The notes under the pieces: model-generated | Seen by the model: only the letters and a program-made list of their open reading frames with translations | What the model was told of the DNA's origin: nothing | Database searches by the model: none | Shown: piece by piece, positions 26,652 through 34,213 of the stretch | How positions within the stretch are numbered: the stretch's first letter is position 1 | Layout: the number at the start of each line of letters is the position of its first letter | Program-made: the position numbers and the translations under genes | Assembly (NCBI GenBank): GCA_948502395.1 | Contig: CAOPES010000001.1 | Location: 62,001-126,000, forward strand | Source of the DNA: an uncultured Clostridia bacterium | GTDB lineage: Bacteria > Bacillota > Clostridia > TANB77 > CAG-508 | DNA: 64,000 nt | Direction: 5' to 3'

Positions 26652-27485
26652 ATGGCAATGAAACACTTCAAACCATACACACCATCAAGAAGAAACATGA
26701 CAGTTTCAGATTTCTCAGAAGTAACAAAGAAAACACCTGAAAAATCACTACTTGCAAAAAAATCAAAAAATGCAGGAAGAAACTCATATGGAAGAATAAC
26801 AGTAAGACACCAAGGTGGTGGAAACAGACAAAAATATAGAATAATAGATTTCAAAAGAGCAAAAGACGACATGTCAGCAACAGTTCTAGGAATCGAATAC
26901 GATCCAAACAGAAGTGCAAATATAGCATTAATCCAATATGAAGACGGAGAAAAAGCATATATATTAGCACCACAAGGATTAACAGATGGAGATAAAGTAA
27001 TATCAGGAGAAGCAGTTGATATCAAACCAGGAAACTGTATGCCAATCAGCTCAATTCCAGTAGGTACATTAATCCACAACATAGAATTAAATCCAAAACA
27101 AGGTGGAAAATTAGTTAAAGCTGCGGGTCAAAGCGCACAATTAATGGCAAAAGAAGGAAAATACGCACACGTAAGATTACCTTCAGGAGAAATGAGATTA
27201 GTTTTAGCAAAATGTAGAGCTACAATCGGAGTAATCGGAAATAGCGACCACGAAAATGTTAAAATTGGTAAAGCCGGAAGAAAAAGACATATGGGTATTA
27301 GACCAACAGTTAGAGGTTCTGTAATGAACCCAGTAGATCACCCTCATGGTGGTGGTGAAGGTAGAGCACCAGTAGGACACGCTGGACCAATGACACCTTG
27401 GGGCAAACCAGCTCTTGGATACAAGACAAGAAACAAAAAGAAACAATCTAACAAATTTATTGTAAAGAGAAGAAACAGTAAATAG
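26652..27485 (+). CDS. rplB: 50S ribosomal protein L2
   Basis: K-P-Y-T-P-S-R-R-N-M and the conserved D-H-P-H-G-G-G-E-G-R-A-P-V-G near the C-terminus, which includes the histidine next to the peptidyl transferase centre. 277 residues. A small hairpin (CTGG...CCAG) lies in the gap before it. Confidence 0.98.
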   Translation: MAMKHFKPYTPSRRNMTVSDFSEVTKKTPEKSLLAKKSKNAGRNSYGRITVRHQGGGNRQKYRIIDFKRAKDDMSATVLGIEYDPNRSANIALIQYEDGEKAYILAPQGLTDGDKVISGEAVDIKPGNCMPISSIPVGTLIHNIELNPKQGGKLVKAAGQSAQLMAKEGKYAHVRLPSGEMRLVLAKCRATIGVIGNSDHENVKIGKAGRKRHMGIRPTVRGSVMNPVDHPHGGGEGRAPVGHAGPMTPWGKPALGYKTRNKKKQSNKFIVKRRNSK

Positions 27486-27506
27486 ATAGAAAGGAGGACA
27501 TTTTAG

Positions 27507-27782
27507 ATGTCAAGATCAAGCAAGAAAAAACCATTTGTTGAAGAAAAATTATTAAAAAGAGTAGAAGCTATGAACGAAACAGGTAAAAAAGAAGTTTTAA
27601 AAACATGGTCAAGAGCTTCAACAATATACCCACAAATGGTAGGTCATACAATAGCTGTACATGATGGAAGAAAACACGTTCCAATCTATATAGCAGAAGA
27701 AATGATAGGACATAAACTAGGTGAATTTGCTCCAACAAGAACTTATAAAGGTCATGCAGGAGACAAAACAACTAAAAAATAA
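27507..27782 (+). CDS. rpsS: 30S ribosomal protein S19
   Basis: S-R-S-S-K-K-K-P-F-V start, S-R-A-S-T-I-Y-P-Q-M-V-G-H-T-I-A-V-H-D-G and L-G-E-F-A-P-T-R-T-Y identify S19 of the 30S head. 91 residues. AAAGGAGG precedes. Confidence 0.98.
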   Translation: MSRSSKKKPFVEEKLLKRVEAMNETGKKEVLKTWSRASTIYPQMVGHTIAVHDGRKHVPIYIAEEMIGHKLGEFAPTRTYKGHAGDKTTKK

Positions 27783-27821
27783 AAATAACAAACTAAGAAA
27801 TTAGTTAAGGAGGGAAATAAA

Positions 27822-28175
27822 GTGCAAGAAACAGCTGTTATAAATGAAGCTAAAGCAACACTTAAATATGCAAGAATATCTTCAAGAAAAGTAAAGATAG
27901 TTGCAGACTTAATAAGAAACAAAAATGTTGATGAAGCTCTAGCAATCGTAAAATTTACACCAAAAGCATCATCAGAAATTATAGAAAAATTATTAAAATC
28001 AGCAATTGCAAATGCTGAAAACAATCATGATATGAAACATGAAAACTTATATGTTGCTGAAATCTATGCAAACCAAGGTCCAACTCTAAAAAGAATTAGA
28101 CCAGCTGCAAAAGGTTCAGCAGTAAGAATTAGAAAAAGAACAAGTCATATAACAATCGTATTAAAGGAAAAATAA
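27822..28175 (+). CDS. rplV: 50S ribosomal protein L22
   Basis: A-R-I-S-S-R-K-V-K-I-V-A-D-L-I-R and the tunnel loop G-P-T-L-K-R-I-R-P-A-A-K-G-S-A identify L22. It starts with GTG after AAGGAGGG. 117 residues. Confidence 0.97.
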   Translation: MQETAVINEAKATLKYARISSRKVKIVADLIRNKNVDEALAIVKFTPKASSEIIEKLLKSAIANAENNHDMKHENLYVAEIYANQGPTLKRIRPAAKGSAVRIRKRTSHITIVLKEK

Positions 28176-28202
28176 AATTAAAATCAAGTGGAACACTAAT
28201 TC

Positions 28203-28270
28203 ACACGGGTAAGGGACATTCCTTAGCCACAGTGAAGCGCCAAAAGGTAAAGGTGCGACCCTTGACAAAT
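28203..28270 (+). promoter_or_regulatory. Repeated RNA-like element before rpsC
   Basis: ACGGGTAAGGGACATTCCTT, CCACAGTGAA, then AAAGGTGCGACCCTTGACA. The outer AAGGG/CCCTT arms pair, with an inner GCC-AAAA-GGT hairpin. One of four related copies in the cluster. Confidence 0.6.
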
Positions 28271-28295
28271 AAAAAAGAAGGAGGCCTAAACAAGC

Positions 28296-28952
28296 ATGGG
28301 ACAAAAAGTACATCCAACAGGAGTAAGAGTTGGAATCATCAAAGATTGGAACTCTAAATGGTATGCAGATTCTAGAAATTTTGCAGACTATTTAGTAGAA
28401 GACCAAAAAATACGTAAATTTTTAAAGAAAAAATTATACCTTGCTGGAATTTCTAAAATCGAAATAGAAAGAACAGCAAAAGCTGTAAAAGTAAATTTAC
28501 ACACTGCAAAACCAGGAATTGTAATCGGAAAAGGTGGAGCAGGAGTAGAAAGCGTTAAAGAAGAACTTGCTAAATTAGTAGGTAAAGACGTTAACTTAAA
28601 CATAGTAGAAGTTAAAAACATAGATACAGACGCTCAATTAGTAGCTGAAAATATCGCTGGACAATTAGAAAGAAGAGTTTCATTCAGAAGAGCAATGAAA
28701 CAATGTATGCAAAAATCAATCAAATCAGGTGCATTAGGAATTAAAACTGCTGTATCTGGTAGATTAGGTGGAGCAGACATGGCTAGAACTGAATTCTATA
28801 AAGAAGGAAATATTCCACTACAAACTTTAAGAGCTGATATCGATTATGGATTTGCAGAAGCAGATACAACATACGGAAAAATCGGTGTAAAAGTTTGGAT
28901 ATATAAAGGAGAAGTTCTTCCAGAAAGACCAGTGGAAGGAGGAAACAAATAA
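28296..28952 (+). CDS. rpsC: 30S ribosomal protein S3
   Basis: G-Q-K-V-H-P-T-G-V-R-V-G start, KH domain G-I-V-I-G-K-G-G-A-G-V-E and C-terminal R-L-G-G-A-D-M-A-R-T-E identify S3, in the mRNA entry site. 218 residues. The stop overlaps the rplP start by one base. Confidence 0.98.
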   Translation: MGQKVHPTGVRVGIIKDWNSKWYADSRNFADYLVEDQKIRKFLKKKLYLAGISKIEIERTAKAVKVNLHTAKPGIVIGKGGAGVESVKEELAKLVGKDVNLNIVEVKNIDTDAQLVAENIAGQLERRVSFRRAMKQCMQKSIKSGALGIKTAVSGRLGGADMARTEFYKEGNIPLQTLRADIDYGFAEADTTYGKIGVKVWIYKGEVLPERPVEGGNK

Positions 28953-29395
28953 TGCCATTAATGCCAAAAAGAACAAAACATAGAAAAATGCAAAAAGGTA
29001 GAATGAGAGGAAAAGCAACAAGAGGAAATAAAGTTACAGACGGAGAATACGGAATACAAGCTGTAACAGGAGCTTTAGTTACAGGAAATCAAATTGAAGC
29101 AGCCAGAATTGCTATGACTCGTTATATTAAAAGAGGTGGAAAAGTTTGGATTAAAATATTCCCAGACAAACCAATAACAGCAAAACCAATCGGTACTCGT
29201 ATGGGTAAAGGTAAAGGAGCTCCAGAATATTGGGTAGCAGTTGTAAAACCAGGAAGAGTAATGTTTGAAATTTCAGGTGTACCAGAAGAAACTGCAAGAG
29301 AAGCTTTAAGACTTGCTATGAACAAACTACCTAACAAAACAAAATTTGTAGCAAGAGAAACTGAAAAGGTAGGTGAAAATGATGAAGATAAATAA
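28952..29395 (+). CDS. rplP: 50S ribosomal protein L16
   Basis: M-P-L-M-P-K-R-T-K-H-R-K-M-Q-K-G-R-M-R-G start and F-P-D-K-P-I-T-A-K-P-I-G-T-R-M-G-K-G-K-G identify L16, which helps place the A-site tRNA. 147 residues. Its end overlaps rpmC. Confidence 0.98.
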   Translation: MPLMPKRTKHRKMQKGRMRGKATRGNKVTDGEYGIQAVTGALVTGNQIEAARIAMTRYIKRGGKVWIKIFPDKPITAKPIGTRMGKGKGAPEYWVAVVKPGRVMFEISGVPEETAREALRLAMNKLPNKTKFVARETEKVGENDEDK

Positions 29396-29591
29396 AATAA
29401 GAGAAATGTCTTCACCAGATTTAGAAAAAGAATTAGGTGAACTAAAAACAGAATTATTCAAATTAAAATTTAGTTTAGCTACAAACGGATTAGATAATCC
29501 AATGAAAATAAAAGAAGTAAAAAAAGATATAGCTAAAATAAATACTGTATTAACAGAGAGAAAAATAGCTGAAAATAAAGTAGCTCAATAA
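29382..29591 (+). CDS. rpmC: 50S ribosomal protein L29
   Basis: M-K-I-N-K-I-R-E-M-S and F-K-L-K-F-S-L-A-T-N-G-L identify L29. Starts at 29373 (GTG), 29379 or 29382 (ATG) are possible. I chose 29382, 7 bases after GGTG, which gives the usual length (69). It overlaps the end of rplP. Confidence 0.93.
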   Translation: MKINKIREMSSPDLEKELGELKTELFKLKFSLATNGLDNPMKIKEVKKDIAKINTVLTERKIAENKVAQ

Positions 29592-29610
29592 TATTTGAAA
29601 ATTAAAATAA

Positions 29611-29692
29611 GGGTAATCACATATTCACACGGGTAGGGGACATTTCTTGTCCACAAAGAAATACCGAGAGAAAAGATGTGTCCCCTGACAGA
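29611..29692 (+). promoter_or_regulatory. Repeated RNA-like element before rpsQ
   Basis: GGGTAATCACATATTCACAC, GGGTAGGGGACATTTCTTG, CCACAAAGAA and GATGTGTCCCCTGACA. AGGGGACA pairs with TGTCCCCT. Its first 17 bases match the copy before rpsE. Confidence 0.65.
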
Positions 29693-29710
29693 TAGAAAGG
29701 AGAAATCTAA

Positions 29711-29974
29711 ATGGAAGAAAGAAATCTTCGTAAAGTTATGGTTGGAACAGTAACATCTAACAAAATGGACAAAACAGTTGTAGTAGCTGTTGAAACAAGT
29801 GTTAGACACGGTGTTTATGGAAAAACTGTAAAAAGAACATATAAATTAAAAGCACATGATGAAGAAAACGTATGCCAAATAGGTGACAAAGTAAAAGTAA
29901 TGGAAACAAGACCACTTTCTAAAGATAAAAGATGGAGAGTAGTTGAAGTTGTAGAAAAAGCTATAATTAAATAG
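29711..29974 (+). CDS. rpsQ: 30S ribosomal protein S17
   Basis: V-G-T-V-T-S-N-K-M-D-K-T-V-V-V and G-D-K-V-K-V-M-E-T-R-P-L-S-K identify S17, an early 16S rRNA binder. 87 residues. AAAGGAG precedes. Confidence 0.98.
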   Translation: MEERNLRKVMVGTVTSNKMDKTVVVAVETSVRHGVYGKTVKRTYKLKAHDEENVCQIGDKVKVMETRPLSKDKRWRVVEVVEKAIIK

Positions 29975-29989
29975 AAAGGAGAAACCATA

Positions 29990-30358
29990 ATGATTCAACA
30001 ACAAACAAGATTAAAAGTAGCAGACAACACAGGAGCAAAAGAAATTATGTGTATCAGATGTATGGGTGGTTCACACAGAAAAACATCAAACATTGGAGAC
30101 GTAATAGTTGCATCTGTTAAATCAGCAACACCAGGTGGAGTTGTTAAAAAAGGTGATGTTGTTAAAGCTGTTATAGTAAGATCTAAAAAAGGTTTAAGAA
30201 GACCAGATGGTTCATATGTAAAATTTGATGAAAATGCAGCAGTTATAATTAAAGAAGACGGAACACCAAAAGGAACACGTATCTTTGGACCTGTTGCAAG
30301 AGAGCTAAGAGAGAAAGATTATATGAAAATTCTTTCACTTGCTCCAGAAGTATTATAA
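29990..30358 (+). CDS. rplN: 50S ribosomal protein L14
   Basis: M-I-Q-Q-Q-T-R-L-K-V-A-D-N-T-G-A-K and R-I-F-G-P-V-A-R-E-L-R identify L14. 122 residues, exactly typical. Confidence 0.98.
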   Translation: MIQQQTRLKVADNTGAKEIMCIRCMGGSHRKTSNIGDVIVASVKSATPGGVVKKGDVVKAVIVRSKKGLRRPDGSYVKFDENAAVIIKEDGTPKGTRIFGPVARELREKDYMKILSLAPEVL

Positions 30359-30411
30359 AAATTAATTGAAAACATAACAATAAAAAATATAAAAAAGGAG
30401 GTAAAGTCTCA

Positions 30412-30720
30412 ATGAAAATAAGAAAAGGAGACAACGTCCAAGTTTTATCAGGAAACGACAAAGGTAAAACAGGAGAAGTTTTAGAAGTTATCCCAGCAAC
30501 AAATAAAGTTATTGTTAAAGGCGTAAACGTTAGAAAAAAACACGTTAAAGCTAGAAAACAAGGCGAAGAAAGCGGAATAATATCAGTAGAATGTGCTATT
30601 CCAGCAGCAAAAGTAAACGTAGTATGCCCTAAATGCGGAAAAACTACAAAAGTTGGATATAGTGTAGAAAAAGAAGAAAAAGTACGTGTTTGTAAAAAAT
30701 GCGGAGCAAAATTAAAATAA
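30412..30720 (+). CDS. rplX: 50S ribosomal protein L24
   Basis: The KOW motif V-Q-V-L-S-G-N-D-K-G-K-T-G-E-V identifies L24. The C-terminal third carries two CxxC pairs (C-P-K-C...C-K-K-C), a zinc-ribbon version seen in many Gram-positives. 102 residues. AAAGGAGG precedes. Confidence 0.98.
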   Translation: MKIRKGDNVQVLSGNDKGKTGEVLEVIPATNKVIVKGVNVRKKHVKARKQGEESGIISVECAIPAAKVNVVCPKCGKTTKVGYSVEKEEKVRVCKKCGAKLK

Positions 30721-30745
30721 GATAAGAAAGGAGGATTAATACATA

Positions 30746-31285
30746 ATGGAAAAATTAAGAGAACAATATCAAAACGAAGTAATCCCAGCATTAATGAAAA
30801 AATTTAATTATAAATCAGTTATGCAAGTTCCAAAACTTGATAAAATTGTAATAAATATAGGATTAGGAGATTTAAAAGAAAATCCTAAAGCTTTAGAAAA
30901 CGCTATGAACGATTTAAGCATTATAACAGGTCAAAAACCAGTTGTAACAAAAGCTAAAAAATCAATAGCAGCATTTAAATTAAGAGAAGGTGTAAACATT
31001 GGATGTAAAGTAACTTTAAGAGCAGATAAAATGTATGATTTTGCTTACAAATTATTCAATGTAGCTCTTCCAAGAGTAAGAGATTTTAGAGGAGTTTCAA
31101 AAGATTCTTTTGACGGTAGAGGTAACTACTCTATGGGTATTAAAGAACAATTAATATTCCCAGAAATCGAATACGATAAAGTTGATAAATTAAGAGGTAT
31201 GGATATTATATTTGTAACAACAGCTAAAACAGACGAAGAGTCAAAAGAGCTATTAACACTTTTAGGTATGCCTTTTAAAAATTAA
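30746..31285 (+). CDS. rplE: 50S ribosomal protein L5
   Basis: Y-K-S-V-M-Q-V-P-K-L-D-K-I-V-I-N-I-G-L-G and F-D-G-R-G-N-Y-S-M-G-I-K-E-Q identify L5, which binds 5S rRNA. 179 residues. Confidence 0.98.
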   Translation: MEKLREQYQNEVIPALMKKFNYKSVMQVPKLDKIVINIGLGDLKENPKALENAMNDLSIITGQKPVVTKAKKSIAAFKLREGVNIGCKVTLRADKMYDFAYKLFNVALPRVRDFRGVSKDSFDGRGNYSMGIKEQLIFPEIEYDKVDKLRGMDIIFVTTAKTDEESKELLTLLGMPFKN

Positions 31286-31310
31286 TTAGTCAAAGGAAAG
31301 GAGTAAAACT

Positions 31311-31496
31311 ATGGCTAAAACTTCAATGAAAGTAAAACAAGCTAGACCACAAAAATATAAAACTAGAGAATATAATAGATGTAAATTATGTGGTAGACCA
31401 CATGCTTATATTAGAAAATATGGTATTTGCCGTGTATGCTTTAGAGAATTAGCTCATAAAGGAGAAATCCCGGGAGTTAAGAAAGCTAGCTGGTAA
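31311..31496 (+). CDS. rpsZ: 30S ribosomal protein S14, zinc form
   Basis: A 61-residue short S14 with C-x-x-C (C-K-L-C) and C-R-V-C zinc pairs. It is the zinc-dependent type rather than the longer zinc-free paralogue. Confidence 0.97.
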   Translation: MAKTSMKVKQARPQKYKTREYNRCKLCGRPHAYIRKYGICRVCFRELAHKGEIPGVKKASW

Positions 31497-31497
31497 G

Positions 31498-31566
31498 AAA
31501 ATCGATTGAAAGCAGCAACATGCACATTTAATAAAAATGCACATCTTACTACTTTGAATCAATTTT
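31498..31566 (+). repeat. Long hairpin in rpsZ-rpsH gap
   Basis: AAATCGATTGAAAGCAGCAA pairs imperfectly with TTACTACTTTGAATCAATTT, and ATGCACATTT with AAATGCACAT, for a stem of about 27 pairs. Its outer ends match the hairpins at 32002-32037 and 32605-32733. Confidence 0.75.
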
Positions 31567-31604
31567 AAAAAACAATAAAAGAAAGAAAAGGAGGTACGTA
31601 ATAA

Positions 31605-32003
31605 ATGAACATTACAGATCCAATAGCAGATATGTTAACAAGAATTAGAAATGCAAATAGTTCAAAACATAAAACAGTTGATATCCCAGCTTCTAACATG
31701 AAACTAGGAATTGCTGAAATATTATTCAACGAAGGATATATTAAATCTTTTGAAGAAATCAAAGACGATACTCAAGGAATTATCAGAATTACTTTAAAGT
31801 ATGATGAAAAAGGAACTAGAGTTATCGACGGATTAAAAAGAATTAGTAAACCAGGATTAAGAGTTTATGCATCTAAGGATGAATTACCAAAAGTTCTTAA
31901 TGGATTAGGTATTGCAATAATCTCTACATCTAAGGGTTTAAAAACAGATAAACAAGCTAGAGAATTAGGCGTAGGTGGAGAAGTTCTTGCTTACGTATGG
32001 TAA
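31605..32003 (+). CDS. rpsH: 30S ribosomal protein S8
   Basis: T-D-P-I-A-D-M-L-T-R-I-R-N-A-N and C-terminal S-T-S-K-G-L...A-R-E-L-G-V-G-G-E-V-L-A-Y-V-W identify S8, which binds helix 21 of 16S rRNA. 132 residues. In E. coli it controls the spc operon by binding near rplE; no such site is evident here. Confidence 0.98.
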   Translation: MNITDPIADMLTRIRNANSSKHKTVDIPASNMKLGIAEILFNEGYIKSFEEIKDDTQGIIRITLKYDEKGTRVIDGLKRISKPGLRVYASKDELPKVLNGLGIAIISTSKGLKTDKQARELGVGGEVLAYVW

Positions 32004-32037
32004 AATCGATTAAAAACAGTAATTTTTAATCAATTTT
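32002..32037 (+). repeat. Short hairpin in rpsH-rplF gap
   Basis: AAAATCGATTAAAAA and TTTTTAATCAATTTT pair over 15 positions with one mismatch, around the loop CAGTAA. Same outer sequence as the flanking gaps. Confidence 0.8.
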
Positions 32038-32070
32038 GAAAAAATGAAAAGGAAAAGGAGGCAAAACCAG

Positions 32071-32607
32071 ATGTCAAGAATAGGAAATAAAACTATTATA
32101 GTACCAGAAGGTGTTGAAGTTAAAATTGACGGAAAACATATTTCTGTTAAAGGACCAAAAGGTACATTAGAAAGAGAAATACATAAAAATATTTCTGTAG
32201 AAATGAATGGAAACGAAATTAAAGTTACAAGACCAAATGATGAACCTGCTAACAGAAGTTTACATGGTTTAACAAGAACTTTAATTAATAATATGATAAC
32301 AGGTGTAACTCATGAATACAGCAAAGAATTACAAATTAATGGTGTTGGTTACAGAGTTGCAAAACAAGGAAATAACTTAAATTTAACATTAGGTTATTCA
32401 CATCCAGTAGTATTCGAAGCACCAGCAGGAATTACTTTTGATGTTCCTAATGCTAATACAATTATTGTTAAGGGAATTGATAAAGAATTAGTTGGGCAAA
32501 CAGCAGCAGTTATAAGAACTAAAAGACCACCTGAGGTTTATAGAGGTAAAGGTATTAAGTATGCTGATGAAGTTATTCGTAGAAAAGAAGGTAAAACTGG
32601 TAAATAA
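32071..32607 (+). CDS. rplF: 50S ribosomal protein L6
   Basis: M-S-R-I-G-N-K-T-I start and the C-terminal R-P-P-E-V-Y-R-G-K-G-I-K-Y identify L6. I chose the ATG at 32071, after AAAGGAGG; an in-frame ATG at 32044 lies before that site and would add nine atypical basic residues. 178 residues. Confidence 0.97.
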   Translation: MSRIGNKTIIVPEGVEVKIDGKHISVKGPKGTLEREIHKNISVEMNGNEIKVTRPNDEPANRSLHGLTRTLINNMITGVTHEYSKELQINGVGYRVAKQGNNLNLTLGYSHPVVFEAPAGITFDVPNANTIIVKGIDKELVGQTAAVIRTKRPPEVYRGKGIKYADEVIRRKEGKTGK

Positions 32608-32733
32608 ATTTCGATTAAATCCAATATCTTGCACATTTTCGCTATTTATTTCAAACTTCGACGTACCTATGTACGCCATCAGCTTGTAATAAATATCAAA
32701 AATGCACAATATACCGAATTTAATCAAAATTAT
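32605..32733 (+). repeat. Long nested hairpin in rplF-rplR gap
   Basis: Outer AATTTCGATTAAAT pairs with ATTTAATCAAAATT, then TTGCACATTTT with AAAATGCACAA, then TATTTATT with AATAAATA, with an inner GACGTACCTATGTACGCC hairpin. At about 60 pairs this is the longest hairpin in the operon. Confidence 0.75.
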
Positions 32734-32765
32734 AGAAAAAGATTACTAAGAAAGGAGTAATAAAA

Positions 32766-33125
32766 ATGGTTAAGAAAACAGATAGAAAAATGGAAAGAGC
32801 TAGAAGACATGCTAGAGTAAGAAGAAAAATATCTGGAACAGCTGAAAGACCAAGATTATGCGTATATAGAAGTAATACAAATTTATATGTACAAATAATT
32901 GATGACGTTGCAGAAAAAACACTAGTTGCAGCTTCAACATTAGATAAAGATGTTAAAACAAAACATGCTAATAGAGAAGCAGCAAAAGAATTAGGAACAT
33001 TAATTGCTAAAAAAGCAGCAGATAAAAAAATTACAACAGTAGTATTCGACCGTGGTGGATACATCTATCATGGAGTTGTTAAAGAATTAGCAGAAGCTGC
33101 AAGAGAAGGCGGTTTAGTATTCTAA
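32766..33125 (+). CDS. rplR: 50S ribosomal protein L18
   Basis: R-R-H-A-R-V-R-R-K-I-S-G-T-A-E-R-P-R-L-C-V-Y-R-S and V-V-F-D-R-G-G-Y-I-Y-H-G identify L18, a 5S rRNA binder. 119 residues. Confidence 0.98.
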   Translation: MVKKTDRKMERARRHARVRRKISGTAERPRLCVYRSNTNLYVQIIDDVAEKTLVAASTLDKDVKTKHANREAAKELGTLIAKKAADKKITTVVFDRGGYIYHGVVKELAEAAREGGLVF

Positions 33126-33142
33126 GTTTGAAATATAATATA

Positions 33143-33225
33143 GGGTAATCACATATTCATAAGGGGAAGGGACATTCCTTGAACCACAGTGAATAGGCTA
33201 AAAAGCAAAGGTGTGTCCCTTGTCG
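33143..33225 (+). promoter_or_regulatory. Repeated RNA-like element before rpsE
   Basis: GGGTAATCACATATTCATAA, GGGGAAGGGACATTCCTTG, CCACAGTGAA and GGTGTGTCCCTTGTC. AAGGGACA pairs with TGTCCCTT; an inner GCT-AAAAA-GC hairpin is possible. Confidence 0.65.
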
Positions 33226-33255
33226 AAAAAGAAAAAGGAGGAAAAACAAAGACTC

Positions 33256-33741
33256 ATGGAAGAAAGAAATGAATTAAAAGAAAAAGTTGTTGCTATCAAC
33301 AGAGTTGCAAAAGTTGTTAAAGGTGGTAGAACTTTTAGATTTAGTGCAGTAGTAGTTGTTGGAGACGAAAACGGTCACGTTGGAGTTGGAAATGGTAAAG
33401 CAGCCGAAGTTCCAGATGCTATCAGAAAAGCAATCCAAGAAGCTAAAAAGAATTTAGTAGAAGTACCAATTGTTGAAACAACAGTACCACACGAATTTGT
33501 TGGAACTTTTGGTAGTGCAAAAGTTATGTTAAAACCAGCTGCTATCGGTACTGGAGTTATCGCTGGAGGAAGCGTTAGACCAGTATTAGAGCTTGCAGGA
33601 TATAAAAACATCAGAACAAAAGTTATTGGAACAAACAATCCAAGAAACGTTGTTTATGCTACAATTGAAGGATTAAAATCAATGCAAACACTTGAAAGCG
33701 TAGCTAAAAAAAGAGGTAAAAAAGTAGAAGAGATTTTATAA
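33256..33741 (+). CDS. rpsE: 30S ribosomal protein S5
   Basis: V-A-I-N-R-V-A-K-V-V-K-G-G-R-T-F-R-F-S-A and G-N-G-K-A-A-E-V-P-D-A-I identify S5, involved in decoding fidelity. I chose the ATG at 33256, downstream of AAAAAGGAGG. 161 residues. No rpmD (L30) follows, although it usually lies between rpsE and rplO. Confidence 0.97.
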   Translation: MEERNELKEKVVAINRVAKVVKGGRTFRFSAVVVVGDENGHVGVGNGKAAEVPDAIRKAIQEAKKNLVEVPIVETTVPHEFVGTFGSAKVMLKPAAIGTGVIAGGSVRPVLELAGYKNIRTKVIGTNNPRNVVYATIEGLKSMQTLESVAKKRGKKVEEIL

Positions 33742-33778
33742 GAAAATACAAATAAAAGAAGAGGAGGTGCAAGCTCAA

Positions 33779-34213
33779 ATGAAATTAGACGATTTAAAAC
33801 CAACTGCAAAAAAAGTAAAAAGAAATAGAGTAGGTCGTGGAATGGCTTCTGGAAACGGAAAAACATCTGGAAGAGGTCATAAAGGACAAAAAGCAAGAAG
33901 TGGTGGTGGAGTAAGAAGAGGCTTCGAAGGAGGTCAAACACCATTATATAGAAGATTACCAAAAAGAGGATTTACAAATATTCATGCTAATACTTATACA
34001 GAAGTAACATTCAAAATGTTAAATCAATCAAAAGCAACAGATGTTACAGCTGAAAGTCTATTAGAAGAAGGAATTATAGGAAAAATCAATGATGGTATCG
34101 TTGTATTAGCAACAGGAAAATTAGAGAAAAAATTAAATGTTAAAGCTACAAGATTTACAGCGAAAGCAAAAGAAGAAATCGAAGCTTTAGGCGGAAAGGC
34201 AGAGGTGATTTAA
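33779..34213 (+). CDS. rplO: 50S ribosomal protein L15
   Basis: M-K-L-D-D-L-K-P start, G-R-G-M-A-S-G-N-G-K-T-S-G-R-G-H-K-G-Q-K-A-R-S-G and G-F-E-G-G-Q-T-P-L-Y-R-R identify L15. The ATG at 33779 follows GAGGAGG; an in-frame GTG at 33767 overlaps that site. 144 residues. Confidence 0.97.
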   Translation: MKLDDLKPTAKKVKRNRVGRGMASGNGKTSGRGHKGQKARSGGGVRRGFEGGQTPLYRRLPKRGFTNIHANTYTEVTFKMLNQSKATDVTAESLLEEGIIGKINDGIVVLATGKLEKKLNVKATRFTAKAKEEIEALGGKAEVI

